Made by a program: the position numbers and the translations under genes
Shown: in pieces, positions 22,740-31,792 of the stretch
Layout of the letters: each line of letters starts with the position of its first letter
Position numbering within the stretch: the stretch's first letter is position 1
DNA from: an uncultured Bacilli bacterium
Lineage (GTDB): Bacteria; Bacillota_I; Bacilli_A; RF39; UBA660
DNA: 64,000 nucleotides
NCBI GenBank assembly: GCA_934098515.1
Contig: CAKOOK010000001.1
Span: forward strand, 92,035-156,034
Direction: 5' to 3'
The notes under the pieces: generated by a model
The model's input: only the letters and a program-made list of their open reading frames with translations
Database searches by the model: none
What the model was told of the DNA's origin: nothing

Positions 22740-24857
22740 ATGAATAACAATGAGTTTGAAGAAGGACTTAAGAATCCTTTAGAAAAGTATGGACGTGATA
22801 TATGTGCTCTTGCTAAAGACGGGAAAATAGATCCGGTTATTGGCAGAGATGATGAGGTCCGTTCTATTACAAGAATATTATCAAGAAAGACAAAGAATAA
22901 CCCTGTTCTTATTGGTGAGCCAGGTGTTGGTAAGACAGCAATTGTTGAAGGGCTTGCACAAAGAATTATTAAAGGAGATGTTCCTAGTAGTTTAAAGAAT
23001 AAACGTATTTGGGAACTTGATATGTCTGCTCTTATTGCTGGTGCTAAGTATCGTGGTGAGTTTGAGGAAAGACTAAAAGCTGTATTAAAAGCTGTTAAGG
23101 ATTCTGATGGCGAGATTATTATGTTTATCGATGAAATACATATGATAGTTGGTACTGGAGCTTTAGAAGGAGCGATGGATGCTGGTAATATTTTAAAGCC
23201 AATGCTTGCTAGGGGTGAATTACACTGCATAGGAGCTACTACTTTAAATGAGTATCGTAAGTATATTGAGAAAGATGCTGCTTTAGAAAGACGTTTTCAA
23301 AAGGTACTTGTTAGTGAGCCATCTGTAATTGATACGATTACAATACTTCGTGGTTTAAAGAATAGATTTGAAGTCTATCATGGAGTTACTATTAAGGATA
23401 AGGCTTTAGTTGCTGCTGCTACAATGAGTGATAGATATATTACAGATAGATTCTTACCAGATAAAGCTATCGATTTAGTGGATGAGGCTTGTGCAACAAT
23501 TAAAGTTCAGTTAGAGTCAGTCCCTACTTCACTTGATAATTTGACAAGAAGTATTTTAAGACTTCAGGTTGAAAAGGAAGCTTTGAAGAAAGAAAAAGAT
23601 AAGTTTTCTAAGGAAAGAATTAATGAGATTGATGAAAAATTAAAAGATTTACAAGCTAAGGAAGCTAAACTTAGAAGTGACTGGGAAGATGAAAAACGAG
23701 TTAATAATTTAATAAATAAGAAGAAGGAAGAAATTGAGAATGCTAGACGTGAGTTAGAGTATGCTGAGGCTAGGTATGACTTAGATACTGTTGCTAGATT
23801 ACAACATGGTACTATTCCTAAACTTGAGAAGGAACTAGCTGATTTAAGGTTAGAAGATAAGAATGCAATATTAAGTGATGTTGTTGATGATGAGTCTATT
23901 GCGAGAATTGTTTCTAAGTGGACAAATATTCCGGTAAGTAAACTTGCTAGTAGTGAAAAAGATAAGTTATTACATTTAGAGGATAATTTAAAGAGACGTG
24001 TTAAGGGCCAAGATGAGGCACTCCATTTAGTTAGTGAAGCAATTATAAGAGCTAGAGCAGGTATTAAAGATCCTAATAGACCAATTGGTTCATTTATCTT
24101 TTTAGGGCCTACTGGTGTTGGTAAGACTGAGGTTGCTAAAGCACTTGCTTATGAGTTATTTGATGATGAAAGACATATGGTTCGTATTGATATGAGTGAG
24201 TATATGGAAGCACATTCTGTTTCTAGATTAGTTGGAGCGCCTCCAGGATATGTAGGTTATGATGAAGGTGGTCAGCTTACTGAGGCAGTTAGACGTAATC
24301 CATATAGTATTATCTTATTTGATGAGATTGAGAAAGCTCATAAAGATGTATTTAATATACTACTACAGATATTAGATGATGGTAGAATTACTGATTCACA
24401 AGGTAGAACTGTTGATTTTAAGAATACAATTATTATTATGACTTCTAATTTAGGTAGTGAGTATATTTTAGATAATAAAGAGAATAAAAATGAACTTGTT
24501 ATGGGTGAACTTAGAAAAACATTTAAACCTGAGTTTATTAATCGTATAGATGAGGTTATTGTGTTTAATTCGTTATCTAAGAGTGTTGTTTATGATATTT
24601 TAGATAAGATTGTTAAGGAAACTGAGGCTAGATTAAGTGATAAGAAGATAAGATTAATTCTTACTGATAAAGCTAAAGATTATATTATAGATAATTCTTA
24701 TGATGAAAATTATGGTGCTAGACCTATTAAGAGATATGTTAGTCGTAATTTAGAGTCTATGCTAGCTAAAGCAATTATACTTGATGAGATTAAATATGAT
24801 AGTGAGGTTATTATTGATGTTAAAGATAATGAACTCATAATAAAAGAGGACAAATAG
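22740..24857 (+). CDS. clpB: ClpB disaggregase lacking the N-terminal domain
   Basis: 705 residues from the ATG at 22740, behind GGAGGGG; a TTG further upstream is rejected. Two AAA+ modules: Walker A GEPGVGKT (59-66) and GPTGVGKT (about 457-464). Between them is a coiled-coil M domain (about 390-480 in standard numbering; here about 285-390) with EALKKEKD, and LQHGTIPKLEKEL. The M domain and IVSKWTNIPVSKL identify ClpB rather than ClpC. The N-terminal Clp domain (about 145 residues) is absent, as in Mycoplasma ClpB and the short internally started E. coli form. It extracts and refolds aggregated proteins with DnaK. Regulated by CIRCE/HrcA. Confidence 0.92.
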   Translation: MNNNEFEEGLKNPLEKYGRDICALAKDGKIDPVIGRDDEVRSITRILSRKTKNNPVLIGEPGVGKTAIVEGLAQRIIKGDVPSSLKNKRIWELDMSALIAGAKYRGEFEERLKAVLKAVKDSDGEIIMFIDEIHMIVGTGALEGAMDAGNILKPMLARGELHCIGATTLNEYRKYIEKDAALERRFQKVLVSEPSVIDTITILRGLKNRFEVYHGVTIKDKALVAAATMSDRYITDRFLPDKAIDLVDEACATIKVQLESVPTSLDNLTRSILRLQVEKEALKKEKDKFSKERINEIDEKLKDLQAKEAKLRSDWEDEKRVNNLINKKKEEIENARRELEYAEARYDLDTVARLQHGTIPKLEKELADLRLEDKNAILSDVVDDESIARIVSKWTNIPVSKLASSEKDKLLHLEDNLKRRVKGQDEALHLVSEAIIRARAGIKDPNRPIGSFIFLGPTGVGKTEVAKALAYELFDDERHMVRIDMSEYMEAHSVSRLVGAPPGYVGYDEGGQLTEAVRRNPYSIILFDEIEKAHKDVFNILLQILDDGRITDSQGRTVDFKNTIIIMTSNLGSEYILDNKENKNELVMGELRKTFKPEFINRIDEVIVFNSLSKSVVYDILDKIVKETEARLSDKKIRLILTDKAKDYIIDNSYDENYGARPIKRYVSRNLESMLAKAIILDEIKYDSEVIIDVKDNELIIKEDK

Positions 24858-24871
24858 TAGTCCCCTTTTTT
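24844..24871. terminator. Terminator shared by clpB and the convergent transglutaminase-like gene
   Basis: AGAGGAC and GTCCCCT form a short stem around the clpB stop, followed by TTTTTT on the plus strand; the reverse direction ends in TTTTATT. Confidence 0.7.
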
Positions 24872-25382
24872 AGATCTTAGTACCTGTGTAGGCATTAAGA
24901 TAGAATAAATAGCAGTTGTAACAGAATAATGGTTTTCTGTATTCATAGAACTCGATGGCATCTGGATCATATGGCTTTTTGGTAAAGTCTTGAAAGTTCA
25001 GTCTAAAGTAATCTTTAAGATTTTCAATATCGCTGAATTTTCTGATACCTTTTTGGCCTTCCCATGATGCTTCGAACCAGTACATTTTGTCATCTACAGT
25101 GATTGTAGTAAAGGTGTGGCATGGAGAACCACCCTTTTTATTTTTAATTACAGCCATTATGGTATGATTTTCAATTTTGTGTTTGTTAAAGAAGTGTCTT
25201 TCTAACTCACAGAGTTCCCAGCATATAGCATAACCACTTTCTTCTATTTTATTGTAGGGTTGCATTTTATATTCTTTTGCAAATATTTGTGGTTCTATTT
25301 TTGGATGAAGACGCCCTTCTTTGTCATGCCAACCATATTTTATTTTTAATAATCGATTATAAAATTCTTCTATTTCTTTCAT
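24870..25382 (-). CDS. Transglutaminase-like cysteine protein
   Basis: 170 residues, no signal peptide. A transglutaminase-type triad is visible: Cys54 in YAICWELCEL, His89 in PCHTFTTITVDD, and Glu104 in YWFEASWEG. Many bacterial members are proteases or unknowns, not cross-linking enzymes. The rest is cytoplasmic in composition with five more cysteines, including CYNC near the end. It follows cdaR but is separated from it by a terminator, so it is its own transcript or a read-through. Function unassigned. Confidence 0.65.
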   Translation of the reverse strand: MKEIEEFYNRLLKIKYGWHDKEGRLHPKIEPQIFAKEYKMQPYNKIEESGYAICWELCELERHFFNKHKIENHTIMAVIKNKKGGSPCHTFTTITVDDKMYWFEASWEGQKGIRKFSDIENLKDYFRLNFQDFTKKPYDPDAIEFYEYRKPLFCYNCYLFYLNAYTGTKI

Positions 25383-25393
25383 GTTTCTCCTTA

Positions 25394-25420
25394 TAAAAAG
25401 AACATCAAAAAGATGTTCTA
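25394..25420 (-). terminator. Terminator of cdaA-cdaR
   Basis: Minus strand AGAACATC-TTTTT-GATGTTCT followed by TTTTTAT. Confidence 0.85.
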
Positions 25421-26773
25421 ACTATATATTTTGACTTTTACAGTTGCTCTTTTTGGTACAAGTGTGATTCTTACATCGTCTGAACTAACTTTTACAGGTA
25501 CGTCGTATGTTCCTGGGCCGTATCCGCTTAAGTCAATGTAAGCTTTAATCTTTGATGTGTCAACAGTGTCTAGTACACTTGATACACCTTTAGCAATTAC
25601 TTCAATTGTTCTATCTTCTTCGCTTATTGCATTAACTGAGTAGCCTGTTCCAAGATTGATAGATTCAATAATAATATTACTAAATTCTTTACTTGATTCA
25701 GTATCTAGTTTAACCTCGACGGTAGTATTTGTTTCACTTAGATATCTTACTCCGGCTGGTTTAGTTAATGTTACATTAAATTTCTTATCAGAGTTTAGTT
25801 TGTTAATATCAATTTTTGCTTCAATGTATGATAGTTTTTTAATTTCTGCTTCGTCACCATATACTCCTACTTTGGTTACTGAACTTGTAACACTTGATAG
25901 AGCATAACCACTATTGATAGTTCCGGTTGTTACTACTTTAACTGGTAATTCAACATAGTATGAGTCAACAGTTACTGATGCACTAATCTTTGCTGGAACG
26001 ATTTCCACGTTATCAATTTTTTTACCATCAGAGCCATAAGCAACTAGGATAATTGAATCTACGGTAAATGTTCCTTTTTCAGATAGTTTAGCTGCTTCTA
26101 AGTCAATTAGGGCTTTTACTTTAGCAACTTTATCTAGGGTTTCTTTGCTGCCTTTTACGATTACTTCGTTTCTATCTAGTTCAACTGATTTAATGCTTAA
26201 TTTCTTATCTAATTTATCTTCGTTTAATAAGTCATAGTCAAGCGTTTTAACATCGCTTACTTTTTCACTTATTTTTACAGTGACTGTTCCTGGGTCTAAT
26301 TTATAATCTACTGATTCAACACTGTGATTATATTTTAGTTTTACTTTATATGTTCCTACTCCATAACCACTTAAGTCCATTACTACTTCGTGTTCACCAA
26401 GTTGTTTTGCTAGATATAAAGAACTTTTTCTACCAATAAGGGTAATGTCTACTGTTTCTGGAACACCATCAACAACATATGCTTCTTCATTATATATTAC
26501 GTTTACTGGTTGATCTGATAGAATTTCTGCTTCGTCAGTTACTAGGTTAATCGCTTTAGTATCTATTAATACAAATAAAGCAATTGCACTAAATAATGAT
26601 ATGTATAGTAAGACGTTCGGTCTATTAAGAAGACGCTCTATTTTACCACTATTGTTTTTAGAAAGTTCACTTAGACGATAAATTAGTCTGCTTATTGGAG
26701 TAACTATTATTTTGTCTAAGAATCTATATATGGCTTTAAAGAAGAGTATAATTGGTTTAAATATTTTATTCAT
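25418..26773 (-). CDS. cdaR: CdaR, YbbR-domain regulator of the diadenylate cyclase CdaA
   Basis: About 451 residues from the ATG at 26773 (GTG at 26782 is possible but overlaps the site GAAGGTG). One helix in the N-terminal region (about 48-66, VLLYISLFSAIALFVLID), then extracytoplasmic YbbR repeats with the pattern PVxVxxxG/YxVxxIxxxVxxVxVxG. YbbR proteins bind CdaA at the membrane and tune c-di-AMP synthesis. The gene overlaps cdaA by 8 bases, indicating coupling. GlmM, the usual third member of the cluster, is absent here. Confidence 0.9.
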   Translation of the reverse strand: MNKIFKPIILFFKAIYRFLDKIIVTPISRLIYRLSELSKNNSGKIERLLNRPNVLLYISLFSAIALFVLIDTKAINLVTDEAEILSDQPVNVIYNEEAYVVDGVPETVDITLIGRKSSLYLAKQLGEHEVVMDLSGYGVGTYKVKLKYNHSVESVDYKLDPGTVTVKISEKVSDVKTLDYDLLNEDKLDKKLSIKSVELDRNEVIVKGSKETLDKVAKVKALIDLEAAKLSEKGTFTVDSIILVAYGSDGKKIDNVEIVPAKISASVTVDSYYVELPVKVVTTGTINSGYALSSVTSSVTKVGVYGDEAEIKKLSYIEAKIDINKLNSDKKFNVTLTKPAGVRYLSETNTTVEVKLDTESSKEFSNIIIESINLGTGYSVNAISEEDRTIEVIAKGVSSVLDTVDTSKIKAYIDLSGYGPGTYDVPVKVSSDDVRITLVPKRATVKVKIYS

Positions 26774-27584
26774 CTTCTTCACCTTCTTCGTTTATGTCTG
26801 CATCATAGAAAACTTCCATTTTTGGTTTAAGTTCTTCTAGGAGCATTATTTTGAATTCTTCTAGGGTTAGATTGTAGTTAATGTTGCCATCAACGGCGAT
26901 TGATATTGCTCCGGTTTCTTCTGATACGATAAGAGCAATAGCATCTGTTTCTTCTGCTACGCCTAAAGCTGCACGATGTCTTGTTCCCAATTTTTTACTA
27001 ACGTTAGGGTTCATACTTGTTTTAAAGACTGCTCCAGCACATGTGATGCGGTCTCCTTGAATAATTACGCCACCATCATGTAAAGGGTTTGGTGGGAAGA
27101 AAATTGCTTCAAGTAAAGGTGCTGTTATGTCTGAGTAGATTTTATTTGCTGGCTGAATGTATTCTTGTAAAGATACGTTTCTTTCAATAACAATAAGTGC
27201 TCCAATACGATTTCTTTTTAGATATTCTACTGCAGTAGTAATTTCGAATACGGCTCTTTCTCTTTGATCTGCAGTTAGTACCTTATGTCTTCCTAGAAGC
27301 TGACTTCTACCGATAGTTTCAAGGACTGTTCTGATTTCTGGTTGGAAGATAATGATTAATGCTAGTGGTCCCCAAGAGATAACATACTCTAGAAGTAAAC
27401 CAATAGTGTATAGATTTAGCCAATCACTTAATAGTTTGATTGCAATTATAATTATGATTCCTTTAAAAATTAGGACTAGTTTAACATTGTTTTTTAAATT
27501 TTTTAATAAGTAATAGAACATTAACCATACAAGACTAATGTCGATTATTTTGGTTATGATTTCCCATATTGATGTGAAAGTCAT
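26766..27584 (-). CDS. cdaA: Diadenylate cyclase CdaA
   Basis: 272 residues from the ATG at 27584, 8 bases behind AAGGAG. Three N-terminal helices (about 15-35, 40-60, 65-90) and a DisA_N cyclase domain with LHDGGVII (DGA-type motif) and GTRHRAALG (RHR motif), which hold the substrate ATP and metal. The family condenses two ATP to c-di-AMP, which controls potassium import and osmotic and wall homeostasis. Expressed from an extended -10 promoter and followed immediately by cdaR. Confidence 0.95.
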   Translation of the reverse strand: MTFTSIWEIITKIIDISLVWLMFYYLLKNLKNNVKLVLIFKGIIIIIAIKLLSDWLNLYTIGLLLEYVISWGPLALIIIFQPEIRTVLETIGRSQLLGRHKVLTADQRERAVFEITTAVEYLKRNRIGALIVIERNVSLQEYIQPANKIYSDITAPLLEAIFFPPNPLHDGGVIIQGDRITCAGAVFKTSMNPNVSKKLGTRHRAALGVAEETDAIALIVSEETGAISIAVDGNINYNLTLEEFKIMLLEELKPKMEVFYDADINEEGEEDE

Positions 27585-27607
27585 TTTCATCACTCCTTAG
27601 CATTTTT

Positions 27608-27616
27608 ATTATAACA
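27608..27616 (-). promoter_or_regulatory. Extended -10 promoter of cdaA-cdaR
   Basis: Minus strand TGTTATAAT, 24 bases before the cdaA start; -35 weak. Confidence 0.5.
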
Positions 27617-27656
27617 AATTATGAGTTAAATATCTACGTTTAATTATGATTTAGTG

Positions 27657-27688
27657 AAAAAGGAAGACTTTAATTATTGTCTTCCTTT
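27657..27688 (-). terminator. Terminator of 27912-27670
   Basis: AAAGGAAGAC-AATAATTAAA-GTCTTCCTTT followed by TTT on the minus strand. Confidence 0.85.
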
Positions 27689-27912
27689 GGTTCTTCTTCC
27701 TCTTTAGTTTCTTCTATTTCTGGTATAAAGTTCTCATTTTGAGGGCTTTCTTGATTGATTTCTTCTTTGACATTTTCTTGGCGGTCACTTGACTCATTAC
27801 TTTCACTTTTTTTACGTTTCTTGTCAGTGTCAACCATGTAACCGATTAAAGCAAATAATAAGAAAGCAGCAATGATAATTATTAGAAAATAGTTTTTTGC
27901 AATAAACTCCAT
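27670..27912 (-). CDS. Small single-pass membrane protein with acidic tail
   Basis: 80 residues: one membrane helix (8-27), a basic KKRKK anchor, then a glutamate- and asparagine-rich tail with no predicted fold. It is 27 bases downstream of the DUF3048 gene, probably in one transcript. No known family is recognisable. Orientation would put the acidic tail in the cytoplasm by the positive-inside rule. Confidence 0.55.
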   Translation of the reverse strand: MEFIAKNYFLIIIIAAFLLFALIGYMVDTDKKRKKSESNESSDRQENVKEEINQESPQNENFIPEIEETKEEEEPKEDNN

Positions 27913-27939
27913 TTTATTCCTCCTTATATATTATACTCT

Positions 27940-28983
27940 TTATTCGATTGTTAATGTCTGTCCTTTAGGTTGAATTTGAATGAATGTGTTTCCATCGTTA
28001 ACAACTAGTTCTTCACCGTTTTGGTATTTGTAAACTGTTTGAGCTGCTCTACTTTTCTTTTCCCAAGTTATTGGTACAGCAATTCCTTCTGAAATGTAAT
28101 AACCAGTTCCTGATCCAATATTTTCTAAACCTTGTCTACCTTTGTTTTCAGGGTCGTCTAGTGTATAATTTTTTACTTGATATGTGATTATGTTTTTAAA
28201 TGTGTATTGTTTTTTTGTTACATAATCGGTATGTTCTTTACCATTTACACTTCTTAAATATAGTTTTGTTTCTGGATCATATGTATATGAAGATGTTACT
28301 GCATTTGAATATTTGATTGATACATTATTTGCTGTAGTTTGTCCTTCATACTTGGTTAAATCTAGTGGGTCTGCACTATATTTTAATAATAGGTTGTTTT
28401 TGCGCTCTGTTCTTTTTGAGCCAATTCCTTTGTTTAGTTTTTCAATGCTAGTAAATAGGGTGTGCTCTGAAGCTACTTTTAAAGATTTATCTCTCCATCC
28501 AGTTTTTGAGTTATCTACTTCGATTCGGTCAATTCCTAGAGTACCAAAGTCAGATGATGCTTGTGGGCTTTTTCCATGATGAACATAGATTGCATCATTT
28601 TCTAGAGCATAGTCTAAATAGTAATGTCTTGCACTTCTAATTGAACCGATTCTTTCGGTAGATTGGTCTAAAAATAATGCCATGTATCTTGTTAAGCCAC
28701 CTTCTACTATCATTTCATACATTATGTAAGCATCTTGAAGTCCACTTTGAAGGGGTCTAGCAACTCCAATATTATTAATCATTACTGCATATGGTCTTGA
28801 TTTAGTATCTGGATTTACTATTTTTATTTTTTTTACAGCTTCAGTTGTTTTTGACGAGTTTGGTTTACCAGAAGGAGATTTGTCTTTCTTTAATACACTC
28901 ACGGCAATTATAGCAATTATTAAAATAATAATTGCTAAGATTAAATACCCGTACTTTTTATTCTTTAATTTTATTTTTTTCAT
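27940..28983 (-). CDS. DUF3048 membrane-anchored protein (YerB-like)
   Basis: 347 residues: an N-terminal helix (11-32), a Ser/Lys linker, then a DUF3048 domain with PYAVMINNIGVARPLQSGLQDA, YEMIVEGGLTRYMALF and IGSIRSARHYYLDYALE, the diagnostic motifs, and a C-terminal part near YVVNDGNTFIQ. B. subtilis YerB is a lipoprotein of this family; here the anchor is a helix and no lipobox Cys is seen. The role is unknown; cell envelope maintenance is suggested by the family distribution. Confidence 0.88.
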   Translation of the reverse strand: MKKIKLKNKKYGYLILAIIILIIAIIAVSVLKKDKSPSGKPNSSKTTEAVKKIKIVNPDTKSRPYAVMINNIGVARPLQSGLQDAYIMYEMIVEGGLTRYMALFLDQSTERIGSIRSARHYYLDYALENDAIYVHHGKSPQASSDFGTLGIDRIEVDNSKTGWRDKSLKVASEHTLFTSIEKLNKGIGSKRTERKNNLLLKYSADPLDLTKYEGQTTANNVSIKYSNAVTSSYTYDPETKLYLRSVNGKEHTDYVTKKQYTFKNIITYQVKNYTLDDPENKGRQGLENIGSGTGYYISEGIAVPITWEKKSRAAQTVYKYQNGEELVVNDGNTFIQIQPKGQTLTIE

Positions 28984-29038
28984 ATTTTACCACCTAAATT
29001 AATAATAACATAAAGTAAATATTTTTTAAACATTTAAA

Positions 29039-29067
29039 TTGTATAAAATAAATGTTTTTGATATACT
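29039..29067 (+). promoter_or_regulatory. Promoter of the 29085 gene
   Basis: TTGTAT, 17 bases, TATACT, 17 bases before the start codon. Confidence 0.6.
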
Positions 29068-29084
29068 TATAGTGAGGTGAAAAC

Positions 29085-30203
29085 ATGGATAATATTAAAA
29101 AGATGCTTGATAATCCAATAGCAAGGAATGCGATGATAGGTCTTGGAATATTTTTTATTGTAGTTATAATTATTGTATTTATTGCTTCTTGTTCTGGTGG
29201 TGCTAAGTATACTTATGAGGAATTAGAAGCTAAAATGGTATCGAGTGCTAAGAAATATTATGAGGCAAATGGTACTAATTTACCTAGTAAGGATAAGGAT
29301 AAAGTTGAGTTATCGCTGCAAACATTAATTGATGGTGGTTATGTTAAAGAGACTACTAAAATTACTAAAGATAAAGTAAGTTGTACTGGAAAGGTTGTAG
29401 TAGTAAATAATAATAGTAATTATTTATATTCTCCTTATTTAGATTGTGGTAGTAATTATAAGACTAAGTATTTATTAGATGTTATTAAAGATGAAGATAA
29501 TATTGTTACTAGTGGTAATGGCTTATATAAAAATGGTACAGGTTATATTTATAAGGGAGATAATGTTAATAATATTTTAATATTAAATGAAGTTAAGTAT
29601 ATGATTATGAGTATTGATGATAATGGAATAAGAGTTGTTGATACTACAAAGAGAGGGTCTGCTTCTTGGGATGATAGATATAATGTTGATAAGCAAGGCT
29701 CTATGGGAATTAATGATTATATTTCTAATAATATTAATAGTAGAATTAAAGATACACTTGAAGAATTATATAATAATGGTGAAGTTTACCCTAAAGATAT
29801 AAAGGGATATTTTACAACTAGTAGTGTATGCATTGATAAAGTTTCAATAGACGATGTTAAAAATAATGATGGTTGTGGTAAAAGATTAGATGGACAAGTT
29901 TTTAGTCTTCTTACTGCTAATGATTTCTTTAAGCCAAGTTTAGATGAGAATTGTGCTAGCGATAGTAAAGCTTGTACAAATTATAATTATTTATCTTCTT
30001 TAGGTAACACTTGGACAATTACAGCTGACAAGGATACAAGTTATAAAGTTTATAAGATTACAAGTGGTAATTTGGAACTTAAGAATGCTTCTGGTATGGC
30101 TTCATATAAAATAGTTGCTTATTTAGACAAGAATGTGTTATATGCTTCTGGTGATGGTAGTGAAGCAAATCCTTACGTAGTGAAAACTTATTTAGAAAAG
30201 TAA
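29085..30203 (+). CDS. Membrane-anchored pilin-like ectodomain protein
   Basis: 372 residues behind GAGGTGA. A helix at about 17-36 ends in ASCSGG. The first extracytoplasmic part (42-140) has the pattern AKKYYEANGTNLP, LSLQTLIDGGYV, a Cys and SPYLDC, which recurs in the protein at 30225-30983 and, in part, in the prepilin at 16395. A second part (about 150-372) contains paired Cys loops and a short G-S-x-x-N-P motif. This architecture suggests a non-cleaved pilin-like domain displayed on the surface. Function unknown. Single gene, with a bidirectional terminator. Confidence 0.6.
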   Translation: MDNIKKMLDNPIARNAMIGLGIFFIVVIIIVFIASCSGGAKYTYEELEAKMVSSAKKYYEANGTNLPSKDKDKVELSLQTLIDGGYVKETTKITKDKVSCTGKVVVVNNNSNYLYSPYLDCGSNYKTKYLLDVIKDEDNIVTSGNGLYKNGTGYIYKGDNVNNILILNEVKYMIMSIDDNGIRVVDTTKRGSASWDDRYNVDKQGSMGINDYISNNINSRIKDTLEELYNNGEVYPKDIKGYFTTSSVCIDKVSIDDVKNNDGCGKRLDGQVFSLLTANDFFKPSLDENCASDSKACTNYNYLSSLGNTWTITADKDTSYKVYKITSGNLELKNASGMASYKIVAYLDKNVLYASGDGSEANPYVVKTYLEK

Positions 30204-30231
30204 AAAAGAACCTTTGTGGTTCTTTTAATTT
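30201..30231. terminator. Bidirectional terminator between 30203(+) and 30225(-)
   Basis: AAAAGAACC-TTTGT-GGTTCTTTT; T-rich on both sides. Confidence 0.85.
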
Positions 30232-30983
30232 TGTTTCCATTTTGCTGTTAGAATGATATTTGAAGTAACTGGAGTATTAAAGTCATATTCTTTATTATTA
30301 TAGTACCAACCTAGGAATGTATATCCTTCTTTTGTAGGTGTTTGTGGTTTAGTTGCTTTTTCGCCTAGTTTTAATGTTTGAGTTGGAATGCTTGCTGCTT
30401 TGCCTGTATCAAATACAACATAATATTTCTTTTCTTTAGTAATAACTTTTGTTATGTATTCCACTTTCTTGGTTGTAGCCGGTCTTTGATTGTTTGATGC
30501 ATTATTTGAATTAGTATTTGCTTTTTTTGTAGTTGCTACTTTTTTAGTAGTAGTTGTTGTTGTTTCACTACATTTTGTTTCATCGCATGATGTTTTATAT
30601 ACATAAATAGTTTCTTCTTCATTACCACATTTTAAGTATACTTCTACTTCATATTCATTACCATTTTTAGTTGCTTCAATATAACTATTTTCTTCGTCAC
30701 AATCTTTACCTTTAGAGTCTTGTAATTTGCTAATTTTACCAGATATAATTAAATCATTTAATGTAACTACTTTAGTATCATTTTCTTTTTCTGGTAGATT
30801 TTTATTTTGGAAATAACTAATACTTACATCTTTTAGTTTAGTAATGTTACTCGTGAAGCTTTCACTTCTATTTTTTTGCTTTGTAGGTAATAATTTAATT
30901 ACTAATATTACTACTAAAATAATTATTGCAAATTTAAGTAAGAATCCTTTCCAGTCAAATTTAATTTTTGTTTCTTCGTACAT
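30225..30983 (-). CDS. Membrane-anchored protein with pilin-like domain and Listeria-Bacteroides (Flg_new) repeat
   Basis: 252 residues: an N-terminal helix (12-30), a pilin-like segment (about 40-135) with NLPEKENDTKVVTLNDLIISGKI and YLKCG, a Thr/Lys/Asn linker (about 138-170), and a C-terminal InlB-type B repeat (about 185-250) with VVFDTGKAASIPTQ, GYTFLGWYYN and ILTAKW. Such repeats are extracellular spacers or ligand binders. Together with the convergent gene it shares the ectodomain core with different ends. Confidence 0.7.
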   Translation of the reverse strand: MYEETKIKFDWKGFLLKFAIIILVVILVIKLLPTKQKNRSESFTSNITKLKDVSISYFQNKNLPEKENDTKVVTLNDLIISGKISKLQDSKGKDCDEENSYIEATKNGNEYEVEVYLKCGNEEETIYVYKTSCDETKCSETTTTTTKKVATTKKANTNSNNASNNQRPATTKKVEYITKVITKEKKYYVVFDTGKAASIPTQTLKLGEKATKPQTPTKEGYTFLGWYYNNKEYDFNTPVTSNIILTAKWKQN

Positions 30984-31023
30984 GTTCTCCCCTGCTTTCT
31001 ATAAGACCTTTCTTATATGACTT

Positions 31024-31052
31024 ATGATAGCAGAATTGTATTTAAAAAGCAA
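31024..31052 (-). promoter_or_regulatory. Promoter of 30983-30225
   Basis: TTGCTT, 17 bases, TATCAT with TGn extension. The -35 is part of the 3' arm of the terminator of the upstream gene. Confidence 0.55.
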
Positions 31053-31069
31053 GAATATTATCCTTGCTC
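31042..31069 (-). terminator. Terminator of the signal peptidase gene 31792-31058
   Basis: Minus strand AGCAAG-GATAATATT-CTTGCT then TTTTAAA; it overlaps the stop codon region. Confidence 0.65.
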
Positions 31070-31792
31070 ATTAAATTTTTTTAGTTTGTTTAATTCTTCT
31101 AGGTAGTCACTTTTTCGAAGGTGCTCTAGTGTTACATCAACTTGTTTATTTGCTTTAACTTCGTCTATTTGTGATGTATTATTGCTTATTTTACCTACCG
31201 TTTTTTTGTTATATACTAGTTTGGCAATTTTTATAATATCATAGATAATAACACCTAGTGCTGGTAATAGAACTACAATAAACCATCCCATTTTGGTAGC
31301 AATAAATCCTTGAATTTTACCAACACCTGGCAATTTGATAGCTACTTTACCAATTATGTCATCATATTTAGCAGTAGCACTATCTGCTGATGGATTAAAG
31401 TCACCTTTGGTAACATATTCGTAGGAGCCATCATCGTTTTTAATTATATTAATAACACGGTGAGTAACAGTTAATCCTTTACTAATTGAACTAGTAGAAC
31501 TAAATGTTATTACGTCACCTACTTTAATAGATTCTGGTGATTTTACTCTGATGTTTACAATTACATCATCGACTTTAATGTTGGGTTCCATTGAACCAGT
31601 CGCTATGTTATATAATGAAAATAAAGGTTTATATTCAGGATTTTTAATAACTACTCTAGCTGCTATTACATAGTAAATTAAAAACATACCAATTATAATT
31701 AGTAGGATTAAGACTGCTGTAGATAGAAGTTTACCAACGTAAGTTAAGGCATTTTTTATTTTAATATAAGTTGATTTTTCTACTTGATCCAT
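31058..31792 (-). CDS. SipW-type signal peptidase I (copy A)
   Basis: 244 residues. N-terminal helix (24-45), catalytic core 55-160 and a C-terminal helix (170-190) plus a cytoplasmic tail. The nucleophile is Ser67 in ATGSMEP, followed by His111 in VTHRV, the ER/archaeal-type pair replacing the lysine of LepB; the acid is in KGDFNPSAD (D131, D137). This subclass in Bacillus (SipW) cleaves TasA and other biofilm fibre precursors. The next genes upstream (33243-32620 and 32599-31928) encode its probable substrates. Confidence 0.9.
   Translation of the reverse strand: MDQVEKSTYIKIKNALTYVGKLLSTAVLILLIIIGMFLIYYVIAARVVIKNPEYKPLFSLYNIATGSMEPNIKVDDVIVNIRVKSPESIKVGDVITFSSTSSISKGLTVTHRVINIIKNDDGSYEYVTKGDFNPSADSATAKYDDIIGKVAIKLPGVGKIQGFIATKMGWFIVVLLPALGVIIYDIIKIAKLVYNKKTVGKISNNTSQIDEVKANKQVDVTLEHLRKSDYLEELNKLKKFNEQG

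Noticed and set aside
22691..23230. 179-codon open frame antisense to clpB
   Set aside because: It is a mirror of the conserved ClpB coding region; no start site and no recognisable protein.
22740..24857. Calling this gene clpC
   Set aside because: The long coiled-coil middle domain and the IPKLEKEL and IPVSKL motifs are those of ClpB; CIRCE also fits clpB.
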